Source of the DNA: Manduca sexta
Lineage: Eukaryota; Arthropoda; Insecta; Lepidoptera; Sphingidae
Assembly: GCF_014839805.1 (NCBI RefSeq)
Contig: NC_051118.1
Location: 1,860,001-1,924,000, forward strand
DNA: 64,000 bases
Reading direction: 5' to 3'
Position 1 is the first letter of the stretch. Every line of letters starts with the position of its first letter. Made by a program: the position numbers and the translations under genes. This document shows, piece after piece, positions 11,685 to 24,180 of this stretch. The notes under the pieces are model-generated. The model did no database searches and was not told the DNA's origin. It saw only the letters and a program-made list of their open reading frames with translations.

Positions 11685-12231
11685 AACACTAAGACTTGAA
11701 ACAATATTTTTTATGAAATATATTGAGAACGATAAAGCATGATGCGCACATATCAGGCGTGCGGAATTTGACGTGAAACATGTTTGGGTATTTTGACTCA
11801 TCCCTTTGTCGACTTAATGACTGAGTCACGGGTGATTAACACGGGAAAATGCGTTTTAAATTGGAATTACGTGCAAACATTGGAATTTTAAACGGTTCAG
11901 TTTGATATTAAACCTGTCATGCAGTATCGTAAGGCGCCGCGTAGACGCCAAGTCGATAAACACTACACTTTAAAATTCATACTTAGTGCATTTTCTGTGC
12001 GCGCCAGAGGCCGAGGAGTTTTCTTTCATAGCTACATACAAGCTACTATTACCTAAACATGAATTATTCCCTAATTTTATATTGCTCGCATCACCACCCG
12101 GAATGAAAGCCCCATTGTGTAATTTTATAAGATAATAACAGTGTTTGGTATAAGATATTCATAATTATTGGAATAGAACTTATCAATATATAAGTATCAA
12201 TTTTGTATAAGCATCATAAAACAATTTAACG

Positions 12232-12365
12232 GATTTTATCGCGGTTTTTTATATTATTATTTTCTCCCGACGTTTCGAAGACTGCAGTCCTTATGATTAC
12301 GAGGAACACTGAGATGTTTGTCGTCCGAAAATTCAGTTACAATATACCTACATTTTGCAATTAAT
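12232..12365 (+). mobile_element. Copy of the 38.7-kb retroelement family
   Basis: Shares GGATTTTATCGCGGTTTTT, CTCCCGACGTTTCGAAGACT and ATTCAGTTACAATATACCTA with 45,948-46,125; no full ends were seen. Confidence 0.55.
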
Positions 12366-12804
12366 TCGCACTCTTAATAAAATAATAACCTATTTCAAAT
12401 TTTTTTATTTGTGGCCGTCGTCGGAAAACTAATTTTTGTTTGCTACCTTTTTTTGAAGTTGCTTTAAAATTGAGCTTATTAAAGATAGGTAAAAAATTAA
12501 ACCTATAGCATGAAAAAATAGGGAAAAAACTAAAAGGACGCTAACAGAAATTGGTTGTTTGACGATTCCCGCAAATTGGCAATTTTGGAGTGGGTCATTA
12601 TTTTATTAAGAGTGCGTTATATTTTCTGAATGTTAAAGGCATTTTTGGCGCCAAAAATAAATGACCACCCCATTAAAATAACAAAGCTTCCACATCTAGG
12701 AAACGGTTTTTTTGCGTCCATAACCGTCATGGCAAAGGAATGCGAGTGCAGCCAGGAAGGTCGGGCAAGGCCGTCGGCCCGGAGTAAACGTTTCGAAAAC
12801 CTCT

Positions 12805-13032
12805 TTAACTTTATGTGTTCCTGGTAAGGAATAGAGAGAAATGTGATGTTATTTTTTTAATTTTTGTATTGTGTTATGAATTGCTGGTTATTGATAACAC
12901 GGAGAAGACTTCTAAGGGATGTAACTTTATGTGTTCCTGGTAAGGATTAGAGAGAAATGTGTTTTTTTTTTTTATTTTTGTATTGTGTTATGAATTGCTG
13001 GTTATTGATACCACGGAGAAGACTTCTAAATG
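12805..13032 (+). repeat. Tandem duplication, about 110 bp x2
   Basis: CTTTATGTGTTCCTGGTAAG to GGAGAAGACTTCTAA occurs twice in direct succession (from about 12,811 and 12,925) with few differences, mainly in the T-run. Confidence 0.85.
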
Positions 13033-13224
13033 TTTTTTTAACCGTGTTATTTATAATGGCAGTGGATTTGTGGTTTGATTTTAAAGGAGGAAAAATATTC
13101 GATTCTCAAAACACATCATGAGGGTAGCTCTCATAAAGTAGACTTTTATGTCGTATAGATATATTGGAAATATGGATTAGGGCGCGCAGAACATTTATTA
13201 TTTATACATTGATTTCGTTTTTTG

Positions 13225-13390
13225 ATTGAAAGGACAGCGTCCACCATACACAAGGTGTTAAAACCCGCCATAGGCCCACGTGTGTCGCGGGGGGATCAGT
13301 CTGTGTATATCCTGTTCCAATAGGAATTTTGTTGCCTATCGTCTGTCGAGGAGTAATCATCCGTTGTCAATCGATAAACACTACCAGTGA
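13225..13390 (-). repeat. Interspersed repeat family D, copy
   Basis: Reverse orientation: ACACAAGGTGTTAAAACCCG, CGTGTGTCGCGGGGGGATCA and GAGGAGTAATCATC. Confidence 0.65.
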
Positions 13391-13451
13391 TAGTCCGCAT
13401 CCTTGAGGTTAAAACGCCTCCTTAGATCATGATTTTGTCACCCACATTGCT

Positions 13452-13650
13452 ATGGAGGGAAGTAGACAATTAATATTTCCAACTCCTCCCTATCTTTCTA
13501 TTTGATTAATTTCGTTGCGGGATAATGACATATTAGTTTTCCCTGAGACTCGCCGAGCTTCACCGCTCGGTGTCATAAAATGCGTGCCACTGCTGATCCT
13601 GGCTTACAGGAGTTGTAGTGGTGGGTGTGAGGGCGGGAAAGTCTGGTATC
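13452..13650 (+). repeat. Interspersed repeat family G, copy
   Basis: ATGGAGGGAAGTAGACAATT, GATTAATTTCGTTGCGGGAT and AAATGCGTGCCACTGCTGAT are shared with 20,248 and 61,140. Confidence 0.65.
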
Positions 13651-13883
13651 AGTGATAATGGATCATTTTTTCGCCGAAACCGAAGCCCGAATTTCGGTAG
13701 CCGAAACGGAAAGTTCCGTCCGACGGCCCCTTGTGATCTCAGCACGATCAGCGATGCATACTCAATTCAAACGGAATAACACCTCCATCCACGTGTAACA
13801 ACGGAGAAATGTTACACACATTGTTGGAACAATTGTCATTTTGTGAAACGCCTGATCTGTATTTGTGACTGTTGATTGTCGTA

Positions 13884-14193
13884 GCAGCGATAGCCTAGTT
13901 GGTTGTGTAACGAACTGCCGAGACGAATGTACGCAGGTTCAAATCCCAAAGGCACACACCTCTGACTTTTCTAAAATTATGTGGGTATTCTTTGTGAATT
14001 ATCGCTTGCTTATTATTAAGGAAAACATCGTGAGGAAACCTGCATACCTGAGAAGTCCTCTATAGGAATTTCGAGGGTGTGTGAAGTCTACTAATCCGCA
14101 CTAGGCCAGCGTGGTGGACTAAGGCCTAATCCCTCTCAGTAGTAAAGGAGGCCCGTGCCCAACAGTGGGACAGTATAGAATATAGGGCTGGGA
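13884..14193 (+). mobile_element. SINE family A, full length
   Basis: A box TAGCCTAGTTG and B box GGTTCAAATCC match RNA polymerase III promoter consensus at tRNA spacing. The body and CAGTGGGACAGTAT tail match the other copies. Confidence 0.82.
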
Positions 14194-14234
14194 TAAATGG
14201 TATTTTTATAAGGGCACGGCAGAAATTCTCAGCA

Positions 14235-14370
14235 AACGATAGTCAGTGATGTGGGGTCCAAACGACATATATGCCGGCCAGCAAATTTGTGTCGACTGAC
14301 GATTTTATACCTCGCCAGTTGACACAAATATGCCGGCTTGTTTGAAACCGGATATACAGGCTGATTCCGG
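14235..14370 (+). repeat. Interspersed repeat family D, rearranged copy
   Basis: CGTCAGTTGACA-type blocks recur: ATATGCCGGCCAGCAAATTT and CACAAATATGCCGGCTTGTT give a partial internal duplication. Confidence 0.5.
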
Positions 14371-14837
14371 AACGCCATTTTCAACAACCTAGCCATTTAT
14401 AAACAACTCTTATATGATACATTGCCAACAACACGCGAGCACGCTCTGATTCCTCTGCATTTCTATACGAGGTCGCGCGGCGCTGGTTCAAGGCTGCGCG
14501 GAATCGAACCTGCGCCCAACCACATCCACCGTACTGTCCTGAGCATGAGTGTCAGTGGAGGTAACGGTACATAGCTTAACATAAGATATAAGACCTATAT
14601 CTCATGTTTAGTTTATAAAAAATAATTCTCCTAACATAAATTATTGGACAGAAATTCCAACTCTTATAAAAGTATTCAATTTAAAACAGTTACAAAGAAC
14701 AGAGATGGCGCTGAGACCATTCATTATGAAAAAGTGCCATCAATTTCTAACTGGGCCACTAATATAGAATCATTTAGAGAAATGTGGCCAATGCTTATTA
14801 TTAGTATAAGAAGAACACACACACTCACGCCTTTTAT

Positions 14838-15050
14838 CCTCGAGGGATAGGCAGAGGCGCAATTGGTGCACTTAATTTTCGCCGCACTTTTTCCGTCCCA
14901 TGATGTGATAGAGGGCCTATCGCCATATCGGGCACAAATTCTAGACTCCAGGCTGATACTGAGTAAAACAACCCAATATCACTTTTCCCGACCCGAGACT
15001 CGAACCCGAGATCTCAGCTCTTCATCTAATACGACTACGCCACGTATAGA
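14838..15050 (-). mobile_element. SINE family B
   Basis: tRNA-derived head on the minus strand, with plus-strand complements GACTCGAACCC (B box) and GACTACGCCACG (A box). The body has TCCCATGATGTGATAGAGG and ATCGCCATATCGGGCACAAA. Confidence 0.75.
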
Positions 15051-15054
15051 ATGT

Positions 15055-15180
15055 AATAATATCTTTATACGTTCCCACTGTTGGACAGGGCCACCTCTAC
15101 TATTGAGAGGGTTTAGGCTTTAGTCCACCATGCTGTAGTGCGGGCAGTCTTCACATACCTTAGAAATACCTATTAGAGTA
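15055..15180 (-). mobile_element. SINE family A, 3' part
   Basis: Diverged minus-strand 3' half: CCTCTACTATTGAGAGGG and TTAGTCCACCATGCTG. It directly follows a SINE-B copy. Confidence 0.65.
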
Positions 15181-15189
15181 TAAGAGGTA

Positions 15190-17290
15190 TATTGTTTTAT
15201 ACGGGCGCTGCCAAATAGGACTTTATAATCATGCATCAAAAACCACGTCTTAAAACCTAGTAAATTCCTTTTAAAACTTCTACTGACATTGAACTAAATA
15301 CTCCGAGAATTAATCATCTCCATAATGATTGTAATTAATTAGTAATTTATAGGTCAATTGTATGATAAAAATTCAATTGAACCGTTCATTGTAACTGCAT
15401 TATCAGTTGAATGGTTTTGCTCGCGAGTTGTAATTTTTATCTTTACGTTTGCTATGTTTATGAAAACTTACAAAAATGTTGGCATTTTTATGCTAATATC
15501 ACAGCGTGAGTGTAAAATTTCGATTTTTATTCGCAATCAGTTTTAAAAAGTGGCGTTTAAATTTCGAATTCCAATTTAACGTTAACACGCTATTTCAAAA
15601 TTGGAACGATTGTCACTTTTACAGACATGCAACATGACACGGAATTTCTTAATTTAAATTCGTTAGGTTGGCAGCACGGCGAAGTCCAGACTACTGGGCA
15701 TAATAAATTGTTTCCATAGTTCATATCCCCAAAAGCAAAGTAAATGACGCGTTGATCGATCATAAGCGTTCGAGTAACTGTACGTCCACAGTTAGGTAGG
15801 AGCGAGACGGGTGTACTGTCTAGCATGTGTTAGACAAGGACGGATGAGCTATCAGTTTGTGCATAAACAAGTGGAGTGTAAACAGGGTTGGCACGACACG
15901 ATAGGTTGTCTATAATATAAATATTATAAAGAGGTTATGTTTGTGGGTTTGCCGGAGGTAGTCTTCGGAACCATTGATTCTATATTCAAAATGTATTCAC
16001 TAATAGGTGAGGTTAGCTGCATCAAAATATACAAGATGGATTTTAATATGGGGCAACAAAGGGCAAGCTACCCTATCCGCTGTTGCTATTACAAAACTTT
16101 CTTAGGAGACTGTTCATGATTTTTAAAGATATTAGGCTTTACATTCACAGTTTTTGAAAAATATGTACAGTCAGCAAGGAATCGTACAATTTATGCAAAA
16201 AAATGCTAATCACTCCTTATAAGCGACATATAAGGAGCAAACGACTCTACGCGGCCATTATGGGTTTGCGTACTTTTAAAGTCAGAAATTACAAAAATCT
16301 TTTATCATATATTTTGTAAGAGATGCAACTTAAATTCGCTCTTAAATAAACAAAACATTGTGTTCTCTACAGTTTTCTCTATAATCTCCATATCAGTCCG
16401 TTAATAAATCTTCAAACCATAACCAAATAAAAAATCATTCAAGGCAACTCAATCGAGTTTTACTTTTTATTATATTTTTTAGGCGTGTTATTTAATTTTA
16501 AAGATGACTGCCCATGAAGGCCAGTACGCGGTGCGTGACAGATGATAATTTGATCTAAACAACGGTGAGAGAAATTACTGATTATTAGTAAGTTTTAAAT
16601 TTGTGAGTTTAAAAAAATGGAAATTTTTGCGTGCATCTTTGCAGGTCGAAATCAAATTTGCTGTATTTCTAGGGCTATTGTAATTTAAGGGTAGGTGATA
16701 TAGTAGTTAAATAAAGGGGTAGGTACCGAAATAACCAGAACCAATGTGTGCGTATGCGCAAAATATAGATGTCACTACGTGACGGGGATCTTCACTAAAA
16801 GAACCTAATATAATAATAAGCGATGAATTGATTCTTCTAGTAGGTAGTTTACGTTTATAGATGAAGAAATTTTATAAATATCTTTAAATATTATTGAATT
16901 TTTCAAACATAACCCACTAAAATATTTTAACTGTTTTAATATCAAATCCCGCGGCGATCTTACACGCTAAACCGTTATTCCATTTTTTTAACATCCAAAA
17001 CCCAACTTAACCCAATAACCCATTTTTTTAAATTCTATTTTATTACTAATTCGTGCCAACCCTATCCCACCCGATGTAGCATGACGCACGCACACAGCCC
17101 GCTGCACGCCTGCACTTCCTGCATGAGATACCATCGACCACGCTTGTATGGCTTGGGCGACGGATGTTAGGAATTTTGGCGTAAACTTGTAAGAATATTT
17201 TGAGGTAATGAAATCTGTTATTATGTTATTAGATGGTGCTTTTTCTATGACTGCCAGCGAGGGATACCAGAAAATCTTAGCTACTTTGTT
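15190..17290. other. No gene or repeat recognised
   Basis: AT-rich; ORFs of up to 78 codons on either strand match no family and have no flanking splice sites that I trust. Confidence 0.45.
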
Positions 17291-17299
17291 GTCTTTTTT

Positions 17300-17602
17300 T
17301 TATTTTATTTTCTTTGAATAACGAGACGAGCTTGCCGTTCGCCTGATGGTATGCAATACGGCCGCCTATAAACAGCAGAAACATCCAACAACCTAGTTAT
17401 AAAGTATTGTTTGGTATTCCACTGCGCTCGCCATCCTAAGACTTGAGATGTTAAGTCTTATTACGTCCAGTAGTTACACTGGCTACAATGCCCTTCAAAC
17501 CGAAAAACAACAATGACAACACACTGTTGCTAGGCGGCAGAAATAGACATTGCGGTGGTAACTACTCAGGAGGACTCTCACATATGAGACACCTACCACC
17601 AT
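17300..17602 (+). repeat. Interspersed repeat family E, full copy
   Basis: ACGAGACGAGCTTGCCGTTC, CACTGCGCTCGCCATCCTAA and GGAGGACTCTCACATATGAG match 2,768-3,066 from end to end. Confidence 0.75.
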
Positions 17603-17879
17603 TAAATATGTGCTGTGTTATTATGTCATGTCATATTAGGTGAAGTCTTTATGATAAAGGAAGGTGAATGAGGATCAGCAAATTTATCGTAACCTCCGCC
17701 TTGAATATCCACAATGCCAGATAGGTTCTTTCTAGTTTAGAAGCTTTTTTCGGAGCATGTTTGGAAAACTATCAAAGCTGCAAATCATATGAATTCTATA
17801 TGGACTATAATCCTTGTTACTCCAGCGTGGTGGACGAACTCCAACCGGGCCTAACCTACGCTTAAGGATACTTGTTCCC

Positions 17880-17938
17880 TAAGTTGTTGTGTTTGGACTG
17901 TAGCGTGTACAATTACGACTACGCCACCGAGGCAGTCA
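17880..17938 (-). mobile_element. SINE family B, head fragment
   Basis: Only the ACGACTACGCCACCGAGGCA end of the family-B head is recognisable. Confidence 0.45.
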
Positions 17939-18431
17939 GAAGAATGCGTAAATCACTACTACAGGTACTGGGTTGATTTTATAGTTCCGACTTATGTTAC
18001 AACAGGCTCTAATTACGTCATTATACCACCCTTTGACGTCACATCCAACCACGCTTGGCTGCTTCCGCTGTCTCCGGATACAGGTATATAGCAATTTGTC
18101 ATGTAAGTATAATTGTTTATTGGATGTCAACGGATGGAAGCAGAATCAAAATTGTATTTATGAATATAGACAGTATATTATAGTCACATTCTGGCCCTCT
18201 GTTATATGAGATCTAACATCGCTGGTGATATGTCGGTCAGAAGCGTAGCTACTGCCGTAACAGCATTATCAATCATATAGGGCCCCCAAGCTTTAGAGGC
18301 CTCTCTTGGCCCATATCTACATTAAACTAAGCGGGTGCTTAAAGTTCGCACTGCTCTGAAGAACACCCAAAACATTTTTAATATAGGGCCTCTACGGCAA
18401 ACTCCGGCACTTAGGCCGATGTTAAACATTT

Positions 18432-18660
18432 GCTGGTGGTATGTTTATATCCGCCCGGACCGACCACCGTACACAAGGTGTTAACACCACCAGTGCCCAC
18501 GTAAGTGTGTCGCGTTCTGGCATCAGCCTGTGTATATCCGGTCCTAACAGGCCGGTTATCATTGTGTCGACTGTTAAGAGGTAATCATCTCTCGTCAGTC
18601 GACATTCTATTGGACCCCACTCCAGTTAACATTTCGTTCAGTGGGGTTACTTTGCCGTAC
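18432..18660 (-). repeat. Interspersed repeat family D, near-complete copy
   Basis: Reverse orientation from TGGTGGTATGTTTATATCCG to CCATTCAGTGGGGTTACTTT-like sequence, including TGTGTCGCGTTCTGGCATCA and AATCATCTCTCGTCAGTCGA. Confidence 0.7.
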
Positions 18661-19224
18661 TGCAAAAAAAAACATCTCTATAACAAGAGAAAAAAGATTG
18701 TTATATCTTATATCGCTGCCAGATTGTTTTTTATTCCTTCTAAGTTCGTTATTATGTCGTGTCAAATCATTTTTCCGCGTCCTTAGACACGAAGGTACTT
18801 GTATATTATCCTCATATCAGGAAGAACATTTAAGGTTAGAATGTAGCCCGCATGCTGATACGTCACCTTCGGTTTTGGTGAACCCCCATGGTTTCTTGAT
18901 GATATCATTTTATCTGAAAAACTTCCAGTAAAAATAATCTGATGTTTTTGGAAAGAAATTAGTACGTTGCTAGACGATTAAAAGATAAATCACAAGATTA
19001 AAACAGTTCTTTTTTGCTTTGATAGAAACAAATAGGAGACCCCGCTTTCATTCCTAAAAGGTTAAATGGAGACGGAACTAGGGTTCGCGAATCTACAAAT
19101 CGGTTATGAATTTAAATAACCAACAATTTATGTGGTTAATAACAAAGTTTTTGATTGTCTATATTCTATAGTATACTGTCAAATTTTTATCTCTAATCTT
19201 TACCAGATGGTGTGTCTCTGGTAT

Positions 19225-19400
19225 GCGAAACTCAGGTGAATTTCTATTTCTGCCGATGCCCTGATTTCTCTTCAGTCATGTCGGATTACCATCTCACCGG
19301 ACTTTGAGTGTGAAGGAACAGAGAACTTGTGTATTACGCTCACACTTGTGCAATCACCAGCGTACCTGGTTGATATTCTTTCGCTGGAGCTAAATTAAGA
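19225..19400 (+). repeat. Interspersed repeat, relative of 22,205-22,550
   Basis: Shares AACAGAGAACTTGTGTATTACGCTCACACTTGTGC-type sequence (in short blocks GTGTATTACGC, CACACTTGTGC, GTACCTGG) with 22,440-22,500. Confidence 0.4.
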
Positions 19401-19799
19401 AGGAAGCCATTTATTTCTGCCGCTAAACAGTATTGTGCAGCTCTGTTCTTTAAATTTTAAGGACATTAAGCAAATTTTAATACTTGTTTGTATGAAACTT
19501 AACATCAAGATTCTGGAATGTTAAAAAATACGAGTGCAGAGCCATTCAGTGCTTTAAAATTTAAAAAATTGATTGTGTTGCGACTGTTTACGGACAGCTG
19601 CTTTGAGGCTAGTGGTTTGCTTATTTTATTCAGTTTTATAAACAATGTGAGATCTTCTATGTAGTCCCATTTTCGTATTTGTTGCTATCAGGCTAGCGGC
19701 CTGCTCATCAGATTTAGTTGTATAAACAATATAAGTCTATGCAGTCTATTTGGTCTTTACACCTCTATTGAGTTGATTCAAATGGAATAAAGTTAGTAT

Positions 19800-19935
19800 C
19801 ATTGACAAGACAATGTCGCGTCGCAGCGGGAAAGCCAGCCGGAAACTGTTTTTCTGTCGCCTCGTCTCGCGAAGGTCGCCCTGAGGCCGCCGTCCAACCG
19901 CGAACAGCCACCACCTCCGATTGTTCGGCTAGTAC
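19800..19935. other. GC-rich unique patch
   Basis: A short GC-rich patch in AT-rich DNA. On the plus strand ATG at about 19,813 opens 24 codons (MSRRSGKASRKLFF) before TGA. No splice sites or family were recognised. It may be a buried exon, a promoter or an old repeat. Confidence 0.2.
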
Positions 19936-20019
19936 TTATTGTGCTGGTTATGCTTTACTGATTTAAAGATGGTGGATGTCTATGTATTTATAGTTTAATT
20001 TATACTTGTCGGCAAAGCG

Positions 20020-20230
20020 ACCGCACCTGATGCAAAGTAGGGTTTTGATGGAGTGCTGGCCGACGAGAGATGAATACTTCGCTAGTCAACACAATTATGA
20101 CAGCTTCTTTGGAAGTGGATGTACACAGGCTGATCCCGGAACGCGATAGTTACGTGGGCCACTATGGCGGTTTTTATACTTTGTGGATGGTGGTCGGCAT
20201 CTCGGCGGATACAAATATCCTAATTCCACC
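20020..20230 (+). repeat. Interspersed repeat family D, copy
   Basis: GCTGATCCCGGAACGCGATA and GTCGGCATCTCGGCGGATAC match the family. A family-G copy follows directly. Confidence 0.65.
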
Positions 20231-20247
20231 AAATAGTAGCTTTGCTA

Positions 20248-20440
20248 TGGAGGGAAGTGGACAATTAATATTTTCAACTGCTCCCTATCTTTCTATTTGA
20301 TTAATTTCGTTGCGGGAAAATGACAAATTAGTTTGCCCTGAGACTCGGCGAGCTTCACCACTCGGTGTTATAAAATGCGTGCCACTGCTGATCCTGGCTT
20401 ACAGTAGTTGTAGTGGTAGGTGTGAGGGCGGTAAGATCTC
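20248..20440 (+). repeat. Interspersed repeat family G, copy
   Basis: ATGGAGGGAAGTGGACAATT, GATTAATTTCGTTGCGGGAA and AAATGCGTGCCACTGCTGAT; nearly identical to 13,452-13,650. Confidence 0.7.
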
Positions 20441-21056
20441 TACCACCAAAGTAGTAGTTTTGTGCCCAAACACAAAAAAAAAATAAAAAAAAATCCAAAA
20501 TGGCAGACAGCGTTCCTGTTACCAAAAAGGTCCCAGCTCAACACTAATGCCATACAAGGAGTGCCTGGCGCTGGTTTTCAACTAGAATCCTCACTTACAC
20601 TCACACAGTCACCAGGAAACACCAGGAAGTTTTCTTCTACTCCTGACATGACCTATCAGCTCCATAGCAACACGAGTGTCTACCAACTCTTCCCATCACG
20701 TGTCTAGCAAAAACTAGACAAGGTCAGCTATTCTGCGTCATCGTAGCGTGACTTGTTTATGATTATAAATCGCATCATTATTGTACATTGTATATGGCTT
20801 GGTGCTCGATAATTGTTGTTAAGGTTTCGAATCAATGAGATCGTTTTAACAGTTGGAAACAGTGTCGGAGTAGATGACATTTTCATAGTGAAGTTAAATT
20901 CAAATGGAAGGTCTTAGTCTTCGTCCGAAGTCAAAATGGAAGGAGACTACAGATTAAAATATCAATTTCTCCTATTAGAATCTTGAGAATGTGGCGCCAT
21001 CTGCTAGCAATGATAAAACTGGTGGCCGTTTTTAATTTTGCCAGAACATAAGTATT

Positions 21057-21375
21057 AATAATATCAGCCCTGTATTATATACTTTCCCATTGCTGAGCAC
21101 GGGCCTCCTCTACTACTGAGAGGGATTAGGCCTTAGTCCACCACGCTGGCCTAGTTGTGGATTGGTAGACTTCACACACCTTCGTAATTCCTACAGAGAA
21201 CTTCTCAGATGTGCAGGTTTCCTCTTGACGTTTTCCTTCACCGTTAAAGCGAACGATAAATTCACAAAGAATACACACATGATTTTAGAAAAGTCAGAGG
21301 TGTGTGCCCTTGGGATTTGAACCTGCGGACATTCGTCTTGGCAGTCCGTTCCACGCCCAACAAGGCTATCGCCGC
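21057..21375 (-). mobile_element. SINE family A, full length
   Basis: Minus-strand copy with both ends: plus-strand ATAATATCAGCCCTGTATTA at one end and the complement of the tRNA-like head (GGATTTGAACC, CAACAAGGCTATCGCC) at the other. Confidence 0.82.
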
Positions 21376-22079
21376 TTTGTAAGTATTATTAGGCATATAT
21401 TCATATGGTAATACGGACCACAAAAAAAACATATTAAATGAATAAAAATATCTTATTAAGTGATTGTTAATTTTACTGTATGCCTCATTTTATTAAATAT
21501 TCATTTTTTTGTGTTTTTACGTCAAAGTATTATTCAATTTCTAGCGTTGTTTTGAGTTAATTTTAATTTTATCGTTAATTCAAGAAATAATAACGTATGC
21601 GCATAATTTGCTAATGTGCAAAAAGTTTGCGGGTAAAAACTTAATGTACAGAACACATCCGGGTCATATTTGGTAGCTAAAAAGTAAATTTTGTATTTAC
21701 GAAATGCTTATTAGTAATTTTGCTCGTGAATTTTGGTCTATTGCGTGGATAAGGAGTGATCTATAACTCAGGAATATTAAAGCGCTTTCTATTATGAAAT
21801 AATTTTCAAAATCGGAGTGATAGAGATTGGGTCGTTCAAAAATACAGTCTCTATAGTTTTTAATATAATATAGATTATTCTTTACTTACACTGGCACGCT
21901 GCTTACGTTGTATTTTATGGTAAGTACGGACAGCCATAGCTGAACAAATTCAAAATTTCAACTCGACTTCAATCTTTAGTGTCCTTATAAAATAAAAAAT
22001 AATTTGCTAAAATAAACTTCAAAGGATTTGCATTAACTTATCTAAATAAATGATATAGTTTAAAACAATGTTTCGTTGT

Positions 22080-22550
22080 TTAAATGTTTGAGTGAAAGAA
22101 CAGAGAGTACACCTGTGTATTTTTTTTGTATCAGACCCTACAACCAACCCCGGGGGAAATCTGCGAATGAGTTACTGGAATCCTCCGCCTCAGCGACTAC
22201 AGGAACTTGGAGGACAGGAGGGGATATTTGGGGAACAAAATGTGGGGGAAGAAGGAATCCTCTCAGGATTGCAGAAGGGGAGAAGGCCAGGAAATATTCG
22301 CGAACCCTTATAGGTCTCTTTATGTGTTGGCAAGCATAAGGTATACACTTAACTGTGTGCCTAGGGCAGCGACAAAGCCCATGCATGAGCGTGCATTCGG
22401 TGTGGAGACTAAGCGCACCAGAATAGCCTCGAAGAGGGCAGCATCTGTGTATTGCGCACACACTTGTGCACTATATCTCCTGTGTACCTGGCTGATCTCC
22501 GTTGAGATTGGCCACCGTGGTCGCATTTCGACTAGGATTTCATTCAACGC
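22080..22550 (+). repeat. Interspersed repeat, probably a retroelement 3' region
   Basis: Overlapping ORFs in several frames on both strands but no recognisable protein. The end (GCGCACACACTTGTGCACTA, TGGCTGATCTCCGTTGAGAT) is related to 19,225-19,400. Best read as a transposon remnant rather than a host gene. Confidence 0.4.
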
Positions 22551-22881
22551 GCTTTGATCTAAAGTCTAAAGTTCAAAGGCGCATGAGTACCCTGTATCAT
22601 TAGGTTTAGGTTTCTACGTATATTCGTGTATGAGAACGTCTCGTCACTCAATTATATAAAAACCATGTCGCTTTAATGAACAATTTAATTCAAATGAATA
22701 TTAAACCGGCCCAAGGATAGCCGGTGTACTATTGTTACTCGTGTACACGACGCGACATTGTAATTACAATTAAATATACATAGGTTATTTACAATTACTT
22801 TGCTATTGCGGTACTGATTTGCTATTCTTTACATTTATATATAACTTAACTGGTACATAGTTAATCTTATTCTTACTAACA

Positions 22882-23005
22882 TCTAGATATAAAACAAAGT
22901 CCCCTTTTCTGTCTGTCTGTATGTTATCGATTTTCTCAAAATCTACTGAACGGATTGGAGAGTAGATTTTGAGAAAAGCGATAACATACAGAGATACAGA
23001 AAAGA
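22882..23005 (+). mobile_element. Helitron-like 5' end with long inverted duplication
   Basis: Starts TCTAGATATAAAACAAAGT after A, as in the family seen near 5,020-5,040. A stem of about 40 bp (ATGTTATCG, then TTTTCTCAAAATCTACT, and its complement) encloses a 13-bp loop centred at about 22,955, so the element can fold into a long hairpin. Confidence 0.6.
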
Positions 23006-23024
23006 GGCACTATGTATGGACCCG

Positions 23025-23160
23025 TCGCCACTGTTGACGACAACCTCATAAAGGTAGGAAAATGCTGGATGCAGGCCGCTTCTAACAGGATCCTTTAGAA
23101 ATCTTTGGGGTAGATCTATGTTCAGCAGTGGACTTCCAAAGATGAACAACTTTATTGACT
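23025..23160 (+). pseudogene. LINE ORF2 3' remnant
   Basis: Plus-strand frame with KVGKCWMQAASNRIL, a stop, then YVQQWTSKDE: the same LINE C-terminus (W.QAA..R..W.SL..AYVQQWT). A minus-strand ORF over it is a shadow. Confidence 0.6.
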
Positions 23161-23557
23161 AGAGTAGTATACCTTCGATGAAGATAAAAAACGTCGCCAT
23201 GTTGTAAATTATGGAACAAATTTTTTGTACCGACAATATTTTTAAAACGGAAAAGCAAAAGTGGCGCCTTAAAGCTGGTTTTTTATTTGCTTTGCTATAA
23301 CACTGAATCATAGAAACATAACGGGAAGTGACAGATTGATGTTGCATTTCGTACAATGAGTGAAATTGCGAGAAACAAAAGCTATCTTCGCTTCTTTGAG
23401 GCTGGCAGCTGATCCATCATATTTCTAGTCTTATTCTCTAAGACAGCGCAAACAGATAATCCTGGGTTCTTCCGCCGTAGCATAAAGAAGTATCTCAGTA
23501 GGTCAGCATGATGTCGAATGGCATGAGATAGTCATCTGTTGCCATTCGATACTTTAT

Positions 23558-23620
23558 CTGGACGGCATCGCATTTACCATCAGGCGAACAGCAAGCTCGT
23601 GTAGTCATTCAAAGCAATAA
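23558..23620 (-). repeat. Interspersed repeat family E, end fragment
   Basis: TTTACCATCAGGCGAACAGC and TTCAAAGCAATAAAA are the reversed front end of family E. Confidence 0.5.
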
Positions 23621-24077
23621 AAAAAATATATATTCTGTATGCCAATTTCTGTTGTTTTTAAATGAAGTTTTGCCTTTTTGCATTTTACGTAGTGTCAAAA
23701 TAAAATGCAGCATAGAGAATAAGGTCTCTGGTATTGTGCTTAAGGAGAGTCAAGACTGACTTTATTTTGTCTGTAGACAATACAAAATACACCTTATTCA
23801 ATAGTAATACATGTTATTCATATAATAGTAACGTAATAATTGTCATTCCATCCTTCGACCTCGCCATAAGCTAAGGATGTGAATCATTAGTACGCATGCG
23901 CTAAGCCTTCGCACGTGTCTTCTAATTATACACTCCTCGCACGTATAGATTGCTTGGAGAGAGAGAGATAGCGAATGCCATTACAAGGAAAAGGACAGCG
24001 TATCGTAAAATCCGAAATTCCGTGTTTCAAATTATTAGTATGAAACCAATTGGTACTTTGAATTATAAACATACTCA

Positions 24078-24180
24078 TACCTTTTATCCTTGAAGGGTTA
24101 CGCATTTTTCATTTGTTTTCCGTCCTATGATATGATAGGGGGTGATCTATCATCATATCGAGGACAAAGTTCAGATTGAT
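24078..24180 (-). mobile_element. SINE family B, partial
   Basis: CCTTGAAGGGTTACGCA, GTCCTATGATATGATAGGGG and ATCATATCGAGGACAAA match the tail half of family B; the tRNA-like head is missing. Confidence 0.6.

Noticed and set aside
14440..14540. tRNA-like sequence with GGAATCGAACC (B box complement)
   Set aside because: No convincing A box or cloverleaf on the minus strand; not assigned.
22138..22461. 107-codon minus-strand ORF and its plus-strand partners
   Set aside because: Several frames are open on both strands, there is no recognisable domain, and the region shares sequence with another dispersed copy at 19.2 kb.
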